Shown piece by piece: positions 33,955 through 42,217 of a stretch of 64,000 nucleotides of DNA. The stretch comes from Pseudaquabacterium inlustre (GTDB taxonomy: Bacteria; Pseudomonadota; Gammaproteobacteria; Burkholderiales; Burkholderiaceae_C), in the NCBI RefSeq assembly GCF_038066595.1, contig NZ_JBBUTH010000007.1:558001-622000 (forward strand), read 5' to 3'. Position numbers and translations under genes: made by a program. Position 1 is the stretch's first letter. Every line of letters starts with the position of its first letter. Under the pieces are notes generated by a model. The model was not told the DNA's origin and did no database searches. It saw nothing but the letters and a program-made list of their open reading frames with translations.

Positions 33955-35232
33955 ATGGACCGGCGCGGGCTGCTGGGCGGTGCCGCCGGGGCCGTGGCGC
34001 TCACCGTGTGGCCGGCCGCCATCACGGCCGCCACCGGCGCGCCGCCGCGCGAGGTGCTCACGGTGGCCGCCTTTCCGCTGGTCGACGAGATCGGCCGTGC
34101 GGCCAAGGCGCGCTGGCAGGCGCTGCATCCCGATGTGGAACTGCGCATCCTCACGCGCCAGTACGTCGACCACCACACGGCCATGACCACCGCGCTGTCC
34201 ACCGCGCGCGGCCTGCCCGACGTGATGGCGCTGGAATCCAGCTTCGTGGCCCGCTTCGCGCGCGGCACCGGCCTGCTCGATCTGAACCAGGCGCCCTTCG
34301 GCGCGGCGCAGTACCGCGAGCGCCTGGTGCGCTACGCCTACGACCAGGCCATCACCCGCGAAGGCGCGATGGTGGCCATGCCCACCGACATCGGCCCCGG
34401 CACCATGCTGTGGCGCGCCGACATCCTGCAGCGCGCCGGCGTGGATGGCGCGGCCATCGGCCGCAGCTGGGACGACTACATCGCCGCCGGCCAGCGCATC
34501 AAGGCCACCACCGGCGCGTTCCTGGTCTCCACCGTGGTGGAGATGAAGGACATCCTGATCCGCAGCGGGCTCAAGGCCGGCGAGGGCCTGTACTACGACC
34601 AGGACTCGCGCGCGCTGGCCGACACGCCGCGCTTCGAGCGGGCCTTCGAGGTGGCGCTGCGCGCGCGCCAGCTGGGCCTGGACGCCAAGCTCACCACCTG
34701 GACCAACGAGTGGGCCGAGGGCTTCAAGCGCGGCACGCTGGCCACGGCGCTCTCAGGCGCCTGGCTGGTGGGCCAGCTGGCCAACTGGGTGGCGCCCGAC
34801 ACGCGCGGCCTGTGGCGCGCCGCCCACCTGCCCGAGGGTGCCAACGCGGCCTATGGCGGCACCTTCTACGCGCTGCCGCGCCAGGCCGATGCCGGCCGCC
34901 GCGCGCTGGCCTGGGACTACATCCGCCTGATGACGCTGGACGCCGCGCAGCAACTGGCCGCCTTCAAGCAGCAGGACGCCTTTCCGGCCCTGCGCGAAAC
35001 ACACGACGACCCCTTCTTCGATGCGCCCGTGCCCTTCCTGGCCGGGCAACCGGCGCGCCGGCTGTGGCGCGAGGCGGCGGGCCGCATCCAGGCCATGCCG
35101 GTGCACCGCCAGAACGCGTTTGCCGAGGAGGTGGTGAGCACCGAGCTCGACAACGTGCTCACCGGCCGCAAAACCATCCGCCAGGCCCTGGCCGATGCGC
35201 AGAAGCTGCTCACCCGCCGCGCGCTGCGCTGA
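33955..35232 (+). CDS. Sugar ABC transporter substrate-binding protein (extracellular solute-binding family 1)
   Basis: A 425-residue binding protein for the preceding permeases. The N-terminus MDRRGLLGGAAGAVALTVWP is a twin-arginine-type signal, with cleavage near residue 25. The mature protein shows family-1 solute-binding features: VTVAAFPLVDEI-like first strand, ALSTARGLPDVMALESSFVARF, and WTNEWAEGFKRGTLATALSGAWL in the second lobe. It should capture oligosaccharides released from glucan by the GH16 enzyme and deliver them to the MalFG-type pair. The ATG at 33955 follows the beta-glucosidase TGA by one base, so the genes are tightly coupled. Placement after rather than before the permeases is less common. 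Confidence 0.9.
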   Translation: MDRRGLLGGAAGAVALTVWPAAITAATGAPPREVLTVAAFPLVDEIGRAAKARWQALHPDVELRILTRQYVDHHTAMTTALSTARGLPDVMALESSFVARFARGTGLLDLNQAPFGAAQYRERLVRYAYDQAITREGAMVAMPTDIGPGTMLWRADILQRAGVDGAAIGRSWDDYIAAGQRIKATTGAFLVSTVVEMKDILIRSGLKAGEGLYYDQDSRALADTPRFERAFEVALRARQLGLDAKLTTWTNEWAEGFKRGTLATALSGAWLVGQLANWVAPDTRGLWRAAHLPEGANAAYGGTFYALPRQADAGRRALAWDYIRLMTLDAAQQLAAFKQQDAFPALRETHDDPFFDAPVPFLAGQPARRLWREAAGRIQAMPVHRQNAFAEEVVSTELDNVLTGRKTIRQALADAQKLLTRRALR

Positions 35233-35294
35233 AGCGGCGGCGGCCCGTTCCCCTCACGCCCCACCCACCCCACACCCCCTTCCGGAGTTGCACC

Positions 35295-36200
35295 ATGCCC
35301 CATGCCCCCCGACTGCTCGCCCGCCTGCCGCTGCTGGCCGGCCTGATGGCGCTGGGCGTGGTGGCGGCCTGTGGCGGCGGCTCGGCCACGGCAGCCGATG
35401 CAGGCACCGCCACCGGCAGCAGCGGCGGCAACAGCGGCAGCACCGCCAGCACCGGGCCGCTGCAACTGCCCACCGGCTACCGCCTGGTGTGGGCGGACGA
35501 GTTCGACACCGACGGCCTGCCCGACGCCGGCAAATGGGCCTACGACACCGGCATGAACAAGCAGGGCTGGCACAACCGCGAGCTGCAGTACTACAGCGGC
35601 CCGCGCGCCGAGAACGCGGTGGTGTCCGGCGGCAAGCTGGTGATCACCGCGCGCAAGGAGGCGCGCAGCGACCAGTCCGACTGGGGCGGCCAGGCCTACT
35701 CGTCCACGCGGCTGATCACGCTGGGCAAGAAGGACTGGACCTACGGCTTCTTCGAGGTGCGCGCCAAGCTGCCCTGCGGCCGCGGCACCTGGCCGGCGAT
35801 CTGGATGCTCAACAGCGCCGGCGTGTGGCCGGCCGGCGGCGAGCTCGACATCATGGAGCAGGTGGGCAGCAACCCGACCAACGTGTTCTCCACCGTGCAC
35901 ACCACGTCGGGCAGCGGCGGCAATGGCTCGGGCAACCACATCACGGTCAACGACGCCTGCAGCGCCTTCCACAACTACCAGATGCTGTGGACGCCCACCG
36001 AGGTGCGCTTCGGCATGGACGGGCAGACCCACCACGTCTACCGCAACCAGGGCGCGGGCAGCGCGCAGTGGCCGTTCGACAAGCCGCAGTTCCTGATCCT
36101 GAACATCGCCATCGGCGGTGACCTGGGCGGGCCGGTGGACGACAGCATCTTCCCGGTGCGCATGGAAGTGGAGCACGTGCGCGTGTACCAGGCGCCGTGA
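35295..36200 (+). CDS. Glycoside hydrolase family 16 lipoprotein (beta-1,3-glucanase/laminarinase type)
   Basis: A 301-residue lipoprotein endoglucanase. The signal ends in a lipobox, GVVAAC, with Cys26 as the lipidated residue; a Gly/Ser/Thr-rich linker (residues 27-55) follows. The GH16 catalytic motif ExDxxE is Glu183, Asp185 and Glu188 in GGELDIMEQVG. Other conserved blocks are YRLVWADEFDTDGLPDAGKW, WHNRELQYYS and FDKPQFLILNIAIGG. WHNxELQxY is characteristic of laminarinases that cut beta-1,3-glucan. It should be anchored in a membrane and make oligosaccharides for the binding protein encoded upstream. GGAG lies eight bases before the ATG. The deacetylase ATG overlaps its stop (TGATG). 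Confidence 0.93.
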   Translation: MPHAPRLLARLPLLAGLMALGVVAACGGGSATAADAGTATGSSGGNSGSTASTGPLQLPTGYRLVWADEFDTDGLPDAGKWAYDTGMNKQGWHNRELQYYSGPRAENAVVSGGKLVITARKEARSDQSDWGGQAYSSTRLITLGKKDWTYGFFEVRAKLPCGRGTWPAIWMLNSAGVWPAGGELDIMEQVGSNPTNVFSTVHTTSGSGGNGSGNHITVNDACSAFHNYQMLWTPTEVRFGMDGQTHHVYRNQGAGSAQWPFDKPQFLILNIAIGGDLGGPVDDSIFPVRMEVEHVRVYQAP

Positions 36201-37081
36201 TGGCCCGGCCCCGTCGCGCCGCGCTCACCCGGTGGTTCGGCCTGTGGGCCGCGGCCGCGCTGGCGCTGCCGGTGCCGGCCGCGGAGGGCACGCCGGTGGC
36301 CGACGGCCCCTGGCCCGGCGGCGCGCGTGCCGCGGTGAGCCTGGGTTATGACGACGGCCTGGACAGCCACCTCGACCATGTGGCGCCGCTGCTCGACCGG
36401 CTGGGGTTGCGCGCCACGTTCTACCTGCCGCTGTCCAGCCCCACGCTGCCGCGGCGCCTGGCCGACTGGCGCGCCGTGGCCGCCGCCGGGCATGAGCTGG
36501 GCAACCACAGCCTGGTGCATCCCTGCCTGGGGCATCTGCCCGGCCGCGGCTGGGTGCAGCCGCACCGCGACCTGGCGCGCATGACGGCCGAGCAGGCGCG
36601 CGACCAGGTGCGCCTGGCCAACACCGCACTGCAGGCCATCGACGGCCGCACCGAGCGCACCTACACGCCCCCCTGCCTGGACCTGGCCGCGGCCGGGGGC
36701 GAGAACTACGTGGATGCGCTGGCGCCGGTGTTCGCCGGCATGCGCACCCGCGCCGGTGGCCTGGTGCCCAGCCGCGATGCGCTGGCACGCCTGAAGCCGG
36801 CCGAGCTGGGCACCGAGGGCATCGAGAACCTCAGCGGCGCCGAGCTCATCGCCCGCGTGCAGGCCGCGGCCGCGCGCGGCACGCTGGTCAGCTTCACCTT
36901 CCACGGCGTGGGCGCCGAGTACCTGAGCGTCAGCCGCGCGGCGCATGACGAACTGCTGCACCACCTGGCCACGCACCGCCACCTGTACTGGACCGACAGC
37001 GCGGTGAACGTGGTGCGGCAGCTGCGCACCTGGCAAGCCCGGCAAGCCCAGCAAGCCCGGCAGGCCCAGCCGGTGCGCTGA
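36200..37081 (+). CDS. Polysaccharide deacetylase (carbohydrate esterase family 4) with signal peptide
   Basis: A 293-residue exported protein with a signal peptide (hydrophobic residues 12-28) and a CE4/NodB-type domain. The first motif reads SLGYDDG with the metal-binding Asp52; the usual Phe is replaced by Tyr. The second motif HSxxH is GNHSLVHPC with His103 and His107. These enzymes remove acetyl groups from N- or O-acetylated sugars with a divalent metal. The C-terminus carries four tandem 9-base units (37032-37067) encoding a QARQAQ-type tail. As the last gene of a glucan operon it may de-esterify the polymer to expose it to the GH16 enzyme (inference). The ATG at 36200 overlaps the GH16 stop; a GTG at 36197 is possible. 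Confidence 0.87.
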   Translation: MARPRRAALTRWFGLWAAAALALPVPAAEGTPVADGPWPGGARAAVSLGYDDGLDSHLDHVAPLLDRLGLRATFYLPLSSPTLPRRLADWRAVAAAGHELGNHSLVHPCLGHLPGRGWVQPHRDLARMTAEQARDQVRLANTALQAIDGRTERTYTPPCLDLAAAGGENYVDALAPVFAGMRTRAGGLVPSRDALARLKPAELGTEGIENLSGAELIARVQAAAARGTLVSFTFHGVGAEYLSVSRAAHDELLHHLATHRHLYWTDSAVNVVRQLRTWQARQAQQARQAQPVR

Positions 37082-37090
37082 GGCCGCGCC

Positions 37091-38737
37091 TCAGGGCCCG
37101 GCCGCGCCCAGCTCGCTGCGGTTGCGCCCGCCCGCCTTGGCCAGGTAGAGCGCAGCATCGGCGCGGCGCAGCAGGTCGTCCAGGCTCAGCGTGCCGCGCT
37201 CGCAGGTGGCGATGCCGGCCGAGAAGCGCACCCGGCCGTCGTCGGGCGGCACGTCCAGCGCCGCCGCGCGCTCGCGCAGCGCCTGCACACGCAGCAGGGC
37301 CTGGGTGGCATCGGCGCCGGGCAACAGCAGCGCGAACTCCTCGCCGCCGATGCGGAACACCGAATCGCTGGCGCGCAGGCCCTCGGTGAGCACACCGCCC
37401 AGCGCCTGCAGCACGGCGTCGCCCATGGCATGGCCGTGGCTGTCGTTCACGCGCTTGAAGTGGTCCACGTCCAGCAGCACCAGGGTCAGCGGCTGGGCCG
37501 TGGCCTGCTGGTGCTGGCGCTCGTGCGCGAAGCGCTGGCCCAGCGCGCGGCGGTTGTGCAGGCCGGTCAGCGGGTCGCGCAGGGTCTGCTCGCGCAGCTC
37601 GGCCTCCAGCTGCGCCACCTGGGCCAGCTGGCTGTCGCGCTGGGCCAGCGCAGCGGCCAGGCGGGTTTGCGTGCGGTGGCGCTCGGTCACGTCGCGCAGC
37701 TGCAGCATGCGGCCGATGCGCTGGCCGTCGCCGCCGATGTCGGTGGCGCGCACGTCCAGCACCAGCGGCGGCTGGTCGATCACCACCGTGCCCTCGCCAT
37801 GCGGCGCCCGCGCCAGCAACTCGGTGAGCGCGGCACCGGCCACCGGAAACTGCGGCAAGGGCACGCCGCGCGGCACGGCCTGGCCGGCCAGGCGCTCGCC
37901 GGCGCGGTTGCAGTCGATCACGCGGTTCAGCGAGTCGAGCACCAGCACCGGATCGGGCAGGGCGGTGAACAGCAGCCGCCGAGACATCGGCACCACGCGC
38001 AGCAGGCTGCTGTTGCGGATCAGCCAGCCGAAGCCCACCGCGCCCACGGCAAAGCTCAGCGGCGTGGGGTCGCCGCCCAGCAGGCGCAGGCCGAACAGCA
38101 CATAGGCCACGTTGGCGGCCCAGGGCACGGCCATCATCACCAGGAAGGCCAGCCACAGCGGCCGGTCCTCGGGCGCGCAGTCGTGCACCGCGCGGGCGAT
38201 CACCACCGTGGCGCGCACCAGCCAGGCATAGCCCCACACGGCCGCCAGCACGAACAGCGGGCCGTACTGGTAGCGCATGCGTGGCAGGCCCAGCACCGCC
38301 GGGCCCAGCGCGCTGCCTGCGCCATAGAAGCCGCCATGCCAGCCGTTGCTGAAGGCGCCCAGCACCTGCAGCGCCAGCGCCAGCACCGTGGCCGTCACCA
38401 CGCTGGTGCGCGGCGGCTGGGTGTCGGCGCTGACATAGCGCTGCAGGAACAGCGACCACAGCACCGGCAGCGTCATGATGAAGGGCCAGCACAGCAGGGC
38501 CACGGTGGCCTTGCACTCGGCGGCCACGGCGGCATGCTCGGCCGTGGTGCCGGCGATCCACAGCACCAGCACCGTGTTGAGCCAGAAGAACGCACGTTTG
38601 CCCGGAAAGTAGCGCTGCGCATCGGCCCAGCCCGCCACGGCCGCCAGCGCCGCCACCACCACCAGGCGCAGCGGCAGATCGGGCGCCACCTGCCAGGCGG
38701 TGGCCATGCACGCAGCGGGATCGAGGGCGGGCGTCAT
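37091..38737 (-). CDS. Membrane-bound diguanylate cyclase with 7TM and PAS-like regions
   Basis: A 548-residue c-di-GMP synthase. The first 230 residues contain about seven hydrophobic segments resembling the 7TM region of sensor histidine kinases. A PAS-like domain follows (LPDPVLVLDSLNRVIDCNRAGE through IGRMLQLRDVTERH), then a coiled coil and a GGDEF domain beginning RDPLTGLHNRRAL. The active-site signature is intact as GGEEF (residues 464-468), preceded by DVDHFKRVNDSHGHAMGD. No EAL domain is present. It should sense a membrane or periplasmic signal and make c-di-GMP, affecting motility or biofilm. The start at 38737 is chosen over 38707 on domain grounds only. It converges with the deacetylase gene, ten bases apart. 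Confidence 0.92.
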   Translation of the reverse strand: MTPALDPAACMATAWQVAPDLPLRLVVVAALAAVAGWADAQRYFPGKRAFFWLNTVLVLWIAGTTAEHAAVAAECKATVALLCWPFIMTLPVLWSLFLQRYVSADTQPPRTSVVTATVLALALQVLGAFSNGWHGGFYGAGSALGPAVLGLPRMRYQYGPLFVLAAVWGYAWLVRATVVIARAVHDCAPEDRPLWLAFLVMMAVPWAANVAYVLFGLRLLGGDPTPLSFAVGAVGFGWLIRNSSLLRVVPMSRRLLFTALPDPVLVLDSLNRVIDCNRAGERLAGQAVPRGVPLPQFPVAGAALTELLARAPHGEGTVVIDQPPLVLDVRATDIGGDGQRIGRMLQLRDVTERHRTQTRLAAALAQRDSQLAQVAQLEAELREQTLRDPLTGLHNRRALGQRFAHERQHQQATAQPLTLVLLDVDHFKRVNDSHGHAMGDAVLQALGGVLTEGLRASDSVFRIGGEEFALLLPGADATQALLRVQALRERAAALDVPPDDGRVRFSAGIATCERGTLSLDDLLRRADAALYLAKAGGRNRSELGAAGP

Positions 38738-38830
38738 CCTGGGCTTGTGCAGACAAACGGAGCGGGCGCGGTGGCAGTATCGCGCAGCAGTGATCCAATG
38801 CAGCTGACATCGACCCACCGAGGCCCGGCC

Positions 38831-39457
38831 ATGCCCGAACCCGCATCCACACCCGACCCGGCACCCGCGCCGGCTGCACCGCTGCGCGCCTTCGTCACGG
38901 CCGTCACGCAGGCCATCGGGCACGGCACCGACGAGGCCCGGCTGCTGCCGGTGGTTCGCGAGGCCCTGGCCACGCTGATCGCCCGCGACGACTGGCTGCC
39001 CGAGGCCCTGGCGCAGCCGCACCCGCAGTACTACCAGCAGTACCTGCTGCACTGCGATCCGCTGGAGCGCTTCTCGGTGGTCAGCTTCGTCTGGGGCCCC
39101 GGCCAGCGCACGCCGATCCACGACCACACCGTGTGGGGCCTGATCGGCATGCTGCGCGGCGAGGAGATCGCCCAGCCCTTCGGCCGCGATGCGCAGGGCC
39201 GCTGGGTGCCGCAGGGCCCGGCCACGCGACTTCGCCCGGGCCAGATCGAGGCCGTGTCGCCCACGCTGGGCGATGTGCACCAGGTCAGCAACGCCTTTGC
39301 CGACCGCACCTCGATCAGCATCCATGTCTACGGCGCCAACATCGGCGCCGTGCAACGCAGCGTGTATGCCGAGGACGGCACGCGCAAGCCCTTCGTCTCG
39401 GGCTACAGCCACGCCTGGGTGCCCAATCTGTGGGACCGATCGAAAGAAAACGCCTGA
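38831..39457 (+). CDS. Cysteine-dioxygenase-like cupin (type I CDO superfamily)
   Basis: A 208-residue iron-dependent cupin of the cysteine dioxygenase superfamily. The 3-His metal triad is His97 and His99 in TPIHDHTVWG plus His150 in LGDVHQVSN; WGLIGMLRGEE completes the first cupin motif. Bacterial members oxidise thiols such as cysteine or 3-mercaptopropionate to sulfinic acids. Arg and Cys substrate contacts cannot be assigned with certainty. The next gene, seven bases on, encodes a multi-domain rhodanese, so the pair probably acts in organic sulfur turnover. The ATG at 38831 begins a short Pro/Ala-rich N-terminus; an ATG further upstream at 38798 in frame is less likely. Confidence 0.85.
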   Translation: MPEPASTPDPAPAPAAPLRAFVTAVTQAIGHGTDEARLLPVVREALATLIARDDWLPEALAQPHPQYYQQYLLHCDPLERFSVVSFVWGPGQRTPIHDHTVWGLIGMLRGEEIAQPFGRDAQGRWVPQGPATRLRPGQIEAVSPTLGDVHQVSNAFADRTSISIHVYGANIGAVQRSVYAEDGTRKPFVSGYSHAWVPNLWDRSKENA

Positions 39458-39464
39458 CCGCCTC

Positions 39465-41129
39465 ATGAACCACGCCTCCCGACTGCCCGAACTGAGCCCC
39501 GCCCAGGTGCGCGCCGCGCTGCTGGCCCGCGATGAGATCGCGCTGATCGACGTGCGCGAGGAAGACCCATTCGCCCAGGCCCACCCGCTGTGGGCCGTGC
39601 AGCTGAGCACCACCCGCATCGAGCTCGATGCGCCCTGGCGCCTGCCGCGCCGCGACGTGACGATCGCCGTCTACGACGATGGCGAAGGCTTGGCCGAGCC
39701 CGCGGCGCGCCGCCTGCAGGCGCTGGGCTACACCGCCGTGCACCTTTTGAGCCGCGATGGCCGCGGCAGCGGCCTGGCGGTCTGGCGCGAAGCCGGCGGC
39801 GAGCTGTTCCGCGACGTCAACGTGCCCAGCAAGTCCTTCGGTGAATTGGTGGAGCACGAGCGTCACACGCCCTCGCTGGCGGCCGAGGAGGTGAAGGCGC
39901 TGATCGACGCCGGCACCGACATGGTGGTGCTGGACGCGCGCCGCTTCGACGAATACGCCACGATGAGCATCCCCACCGGCACCAGCGTGCCGGGCGCCGA
40001 GCTGGCGCTGCGCGTGCGCGAGCTGGCGCCGAACCCGGCCACGCGGGTGATCGTCAACTGCGCCGGCCGCACGCGCAGCATCATCGGCACGCAAAGCCTG
40101 GTGAACGCCGGCATCCCCAACCCGGTGGCCGCGCTGCGCAACGGCACCATCGGCTGGCTGCTGGCCGGCCAGACGCTGGACCATGGCCAGCAGCGCCGCT
40201 TCCAGGACCGCGCCTCGCGCCCCAGCGCGCCAAACCTGGCCGCCGCCCAGGCCGCCGCGCAGGCGCTGGCCGACCGCGCCGGTGCGCGCCGCATCGACGC
40301 CGACATGCTCGCGCAATGGCAGGCCGACACCACCCGCACGCTGTACCGCTGGGATGTGCGCACGCCCGAGGAATATGCCGCCGGCCACTGGCCCGGCTTT
40401 GGCAGCGCGCCCGGCGGCCAGCTGGTGCAGGAGACCGACGTCAACGCCGCCGTGCGCGGCGCGCGCATCGTGCTGTGCGACGGCGGCGCCACCACCGACG
40501 CCGTGCGCGCGCCGATGACCGCCCACTGGCTGGCCCAGATGGGCTGGGAGGTGGCGTGGCTGACCGACGCCGGCCCCGACCGCTTCACCGACGCCGGCCC
40601 CTGGCAGCCGGCGCACACGCCGCTGCCCGAGGTGCCGGCGATCGACGCCGACACGCTGGCCGCCGGCCTGAACGCCGGCGACACCTGGCTGCTGGACCTG
40701 GGCCCGTCGGCGCAGTACGTGCGCGGCCATGTTCCCGGTGCGCAGTGGGCGCTGCGCAGCGAGCTGCCGGCCCTGCTGGGCCGCGCGCTGGCGCAGCGGC
40801 CGGGCGGCCTGCGCCGCCTGGTGCTGGGCTGCCCGCAGGGCCGCATCGCGCCATTCGCGCTGGCCGATCTGCAGGCCCTGCCGGTGCTGCAGGGGCTGGA
40901 CCTGGCGGTGCTGGCCGGCGGCCAGGCAGCCTGGGTGGCCGCCGGCCGGCCGCTGCACACCGGCGAAGGCAGCCTGCTGAGCCCGCGCATCGACCGCTAC
41001 CGCCGGCCCTACGAGGGCACCGACGCCCCGCGCGAGGCCATGCAGGGCTACCTGGACTGGGAGTTCGGCCTGGTGGCGCAGCTGGGGCGCGACGGCACGC
41101 ACCACTTCCAGGTGCTGCCGGCGGCCTGA
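39465..41129 (+). CDS. Multi-domain rhodanese-related sulfurtransferase
   Basis: A 554-residue cytoplasmic protein made of four rhodanese-like domains. Domain 1 (residues 5-115) has the CH2A-like LIDVREEDPFAQAH but Asp in place of the active cysteine (VYDDGEG). Domain 2 (about 130-240) has LDARRFDEYATMSIP and an active-site loop with Cys199 in VNCAGRTRS. Domain 3 (about 285-400) has WDVRTPEEYAAGHWP and LCDGGATT. Domain 4 (about 415-520) has LDLGPSAQYVRGHVPGA and a loop LGCPQGRIA. At least domain 2 looks catalytic. It should move sulfane sulfur from thiosulfate or persulfides to an acceptor. It lies seven bases after the CDO-like gene, and a CysB-type regulator follows on the same strand. Confidence 0.9.
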   Translation: MNHASRLPELSPAQVRAALLARDEIALIDVREEDPFAQAHPLWAVQLSTTRIELDAPWRLPRRDVTIAVYDDGEGLAEPAARRLQALGYTAVHLLSRDGRGSGLAVWREAGGELFRDVNVPSKSFGELVEHERHTPSLAAEEVKALIDAGTDMVVLDARRFDEYATMSIPTGTSVPGAELALRVRELAPNPATRVIVNCAGRTRSIIGTQSLVNAGIPNPVAALRNGTIGWLLAGQTLDHGQQRRFQDRASRPSAPNLAAAQAAAQALADRAGARRIDADMLAQWQADTTRTLYRWDVRTPEEYAAGHWPGFGSAPGGQLVQETDVNAAVRGARIVLCDGGATTDAVRAPMTAHWLAQMGWEVAWLTDAGPDRFTDAGPWQPAHTPLPEVPAIDADTLAAGLNAGDTWLLDLGPSAQYVRGHVPGAQWALRSELPALLGRALAQRPGGLRRLVLGCPQGRIAPFALADLQALPVLQGLDLAVLAGGQAAWVAAGRPLHTGEGSLLSPRIDRYRRPYEGTDAPREAMQGYLDWEFGLVAQLGRDGTHHFQVLPAA

Positions 41130-41141
41130 ACGGCGGACCTG

Positions 41142-41162
41142 CTTATGCGGTGAGCGACTAAG
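41142..41162. promoter_or_regulatory. Candidate CysB-type site upstream of the regulator gene
   Basis: CTTATGCG, five bases, then CGACTAAG: an imperfect inverted repeat (6 of 8 positions) 78 bases before the GTG of the CysB-type gene. The same octamer occurs upstream of both sulfate-binding-protein genes in the window. Autoregulation by the encoded LysR protein is a reasonable guess. Confidence 0.45.
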
Positions 41163-41239
41163 CTTCCGACGAAAAAGTGGTTCGGCCGCAGAAGCGGACC
41201 GACCAGAATCGGCTGGCCCTGTCGCTCCCGCCCGCCTTC

Positions 41240-42196
41240 GTGAACTTCCAGCAATTGCGCTCGGCGCGCGAGACCGTGCGCCAGAACTTCAACCTCACCG
41301 CCGTGGCCGGCGTGCTGCACACCTCGCAGCCGGGCGTCAGCCGGCAGATCCGCGAGCTGGAGGACGAGCTCGGCATCGAGCTGTTCGGCCGCGCCGGCAA
41401 GCGCCTGACCGGCCTGACCGAGCCGGGCCGGCTGGTGATGCCCATCATCGAGCGCCTGCTGCAGGAGGCCGACAACCTCAAGCGCGCCGGCGACGAGTTC
41501 GCGCGCAGCGACGAGGGCGCACTGACCATCGCCGCCACGCACTCGCAGGCCCGCTATGCGCTGCCGGCGGCGGTGCGCGATTTCCGCCAGCGCCGGCCGC
41601 AGGTGCAGCTGCACCTGCACCAGGGCACGCCGCAGCAGGTGGCGCGCATGCTGCTGGATGGCGAGGCCGACATCGGCATCGCCACCGAGGCGCTGGCCCA
41701 GTACGACGAGTTGCTGGCGCTGCCCTGCTACCGCTGGACGCACACCGTGGTGGTGCCGCCCGGCCACCCGCTGGCCGACGAAGCGGCCGCCGGCCAGGGC
41801 CTGACGCTGCAGCGACTGGCGCAGTTTCCGCTGGTCACCTACGAATCGGGCTACACCGGCCGCTCGCACATCGACGAGGCCTTCGCCAAGGCCGGCCTCG
41901 CGCCCGACATCGTGCTGGTGGCGATGGACGCCGACGTGATCAAGACCTATGTGGAACTGGGCCTGGGCGTGGGCATCGTGGCCGCCATCGCCTTCGACGA
42001 CGAGCGCGATCTGCACCTGCGCGCCATCGACGCGCGCCACCTGTTCGCGGCCAACATGACGCGCCTGGCCATCCGCCGCGGCGCCTGGCTGCGCGACTAC
42101 GTGTTCGACTTCATCACCACCTTCGCGCCGCCGCTGACCAAGGCCCTGGTGCACAAGGCGCTGCAGGCCGCGCCCGACGAAGACACCGGCTTGTGA
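41240..42196 (+). CDS. cysB: CysB-family LysR regulator of sulfur assimilation
   Basis: A LysR-type regulator of about 318 residues (E. coli CysB has 324). After the start the protein reads NFQQLRSARETVRQNFNLTA, the highly conserved CysB N-terminus, followed by TSQPGVSRQIRELEDELGIE with the recognition helix. The effector domain contains ATHSQARYALP, a block that in CysB/Cbl contacts the inducer or sulfate. CysB activates sulfate uptake and cysteine genes when sulfur is limiting, using N-acetylserine. The GTG at 41240 matches the family start; a longer frame to 41177 lacks similarity. The sulfate ABC operon 2 kb away and the upstream rhodanese and CDO-like genes are likely targets (inference). 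Confidence 0.88.
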   Translation: MNFQQLRSARETVRQNFNLTAVAGVLHTSQPGVSRQIRELEDELGIELFGRAGKRLTGLTEPGRLVMPIIERLLQEADNLKRAGDEFARSDEGALTIAATHSQARYALPAAVRDFRQRRPQVQLHLHQGTPQQVARMLLDGEADIGIATEALAQYDELLALPCYRWTHTVVVPPGHPLADEAAAGQGLTLQRLAQFPLVTYESGYTGRSHIDEAFAKAGLAPDIVLVAMDADVIKTYVELGLGVGIVAAIAFDDERDLHLRAIDARHLFAANMTRLAIRRGAWLRDYVFDFITTFAPPLTKALVHKALQAAPDEDTGL

Positions 42197-42217
42197 GGCC
42201 GGGGCCAGGCGTCCAGG

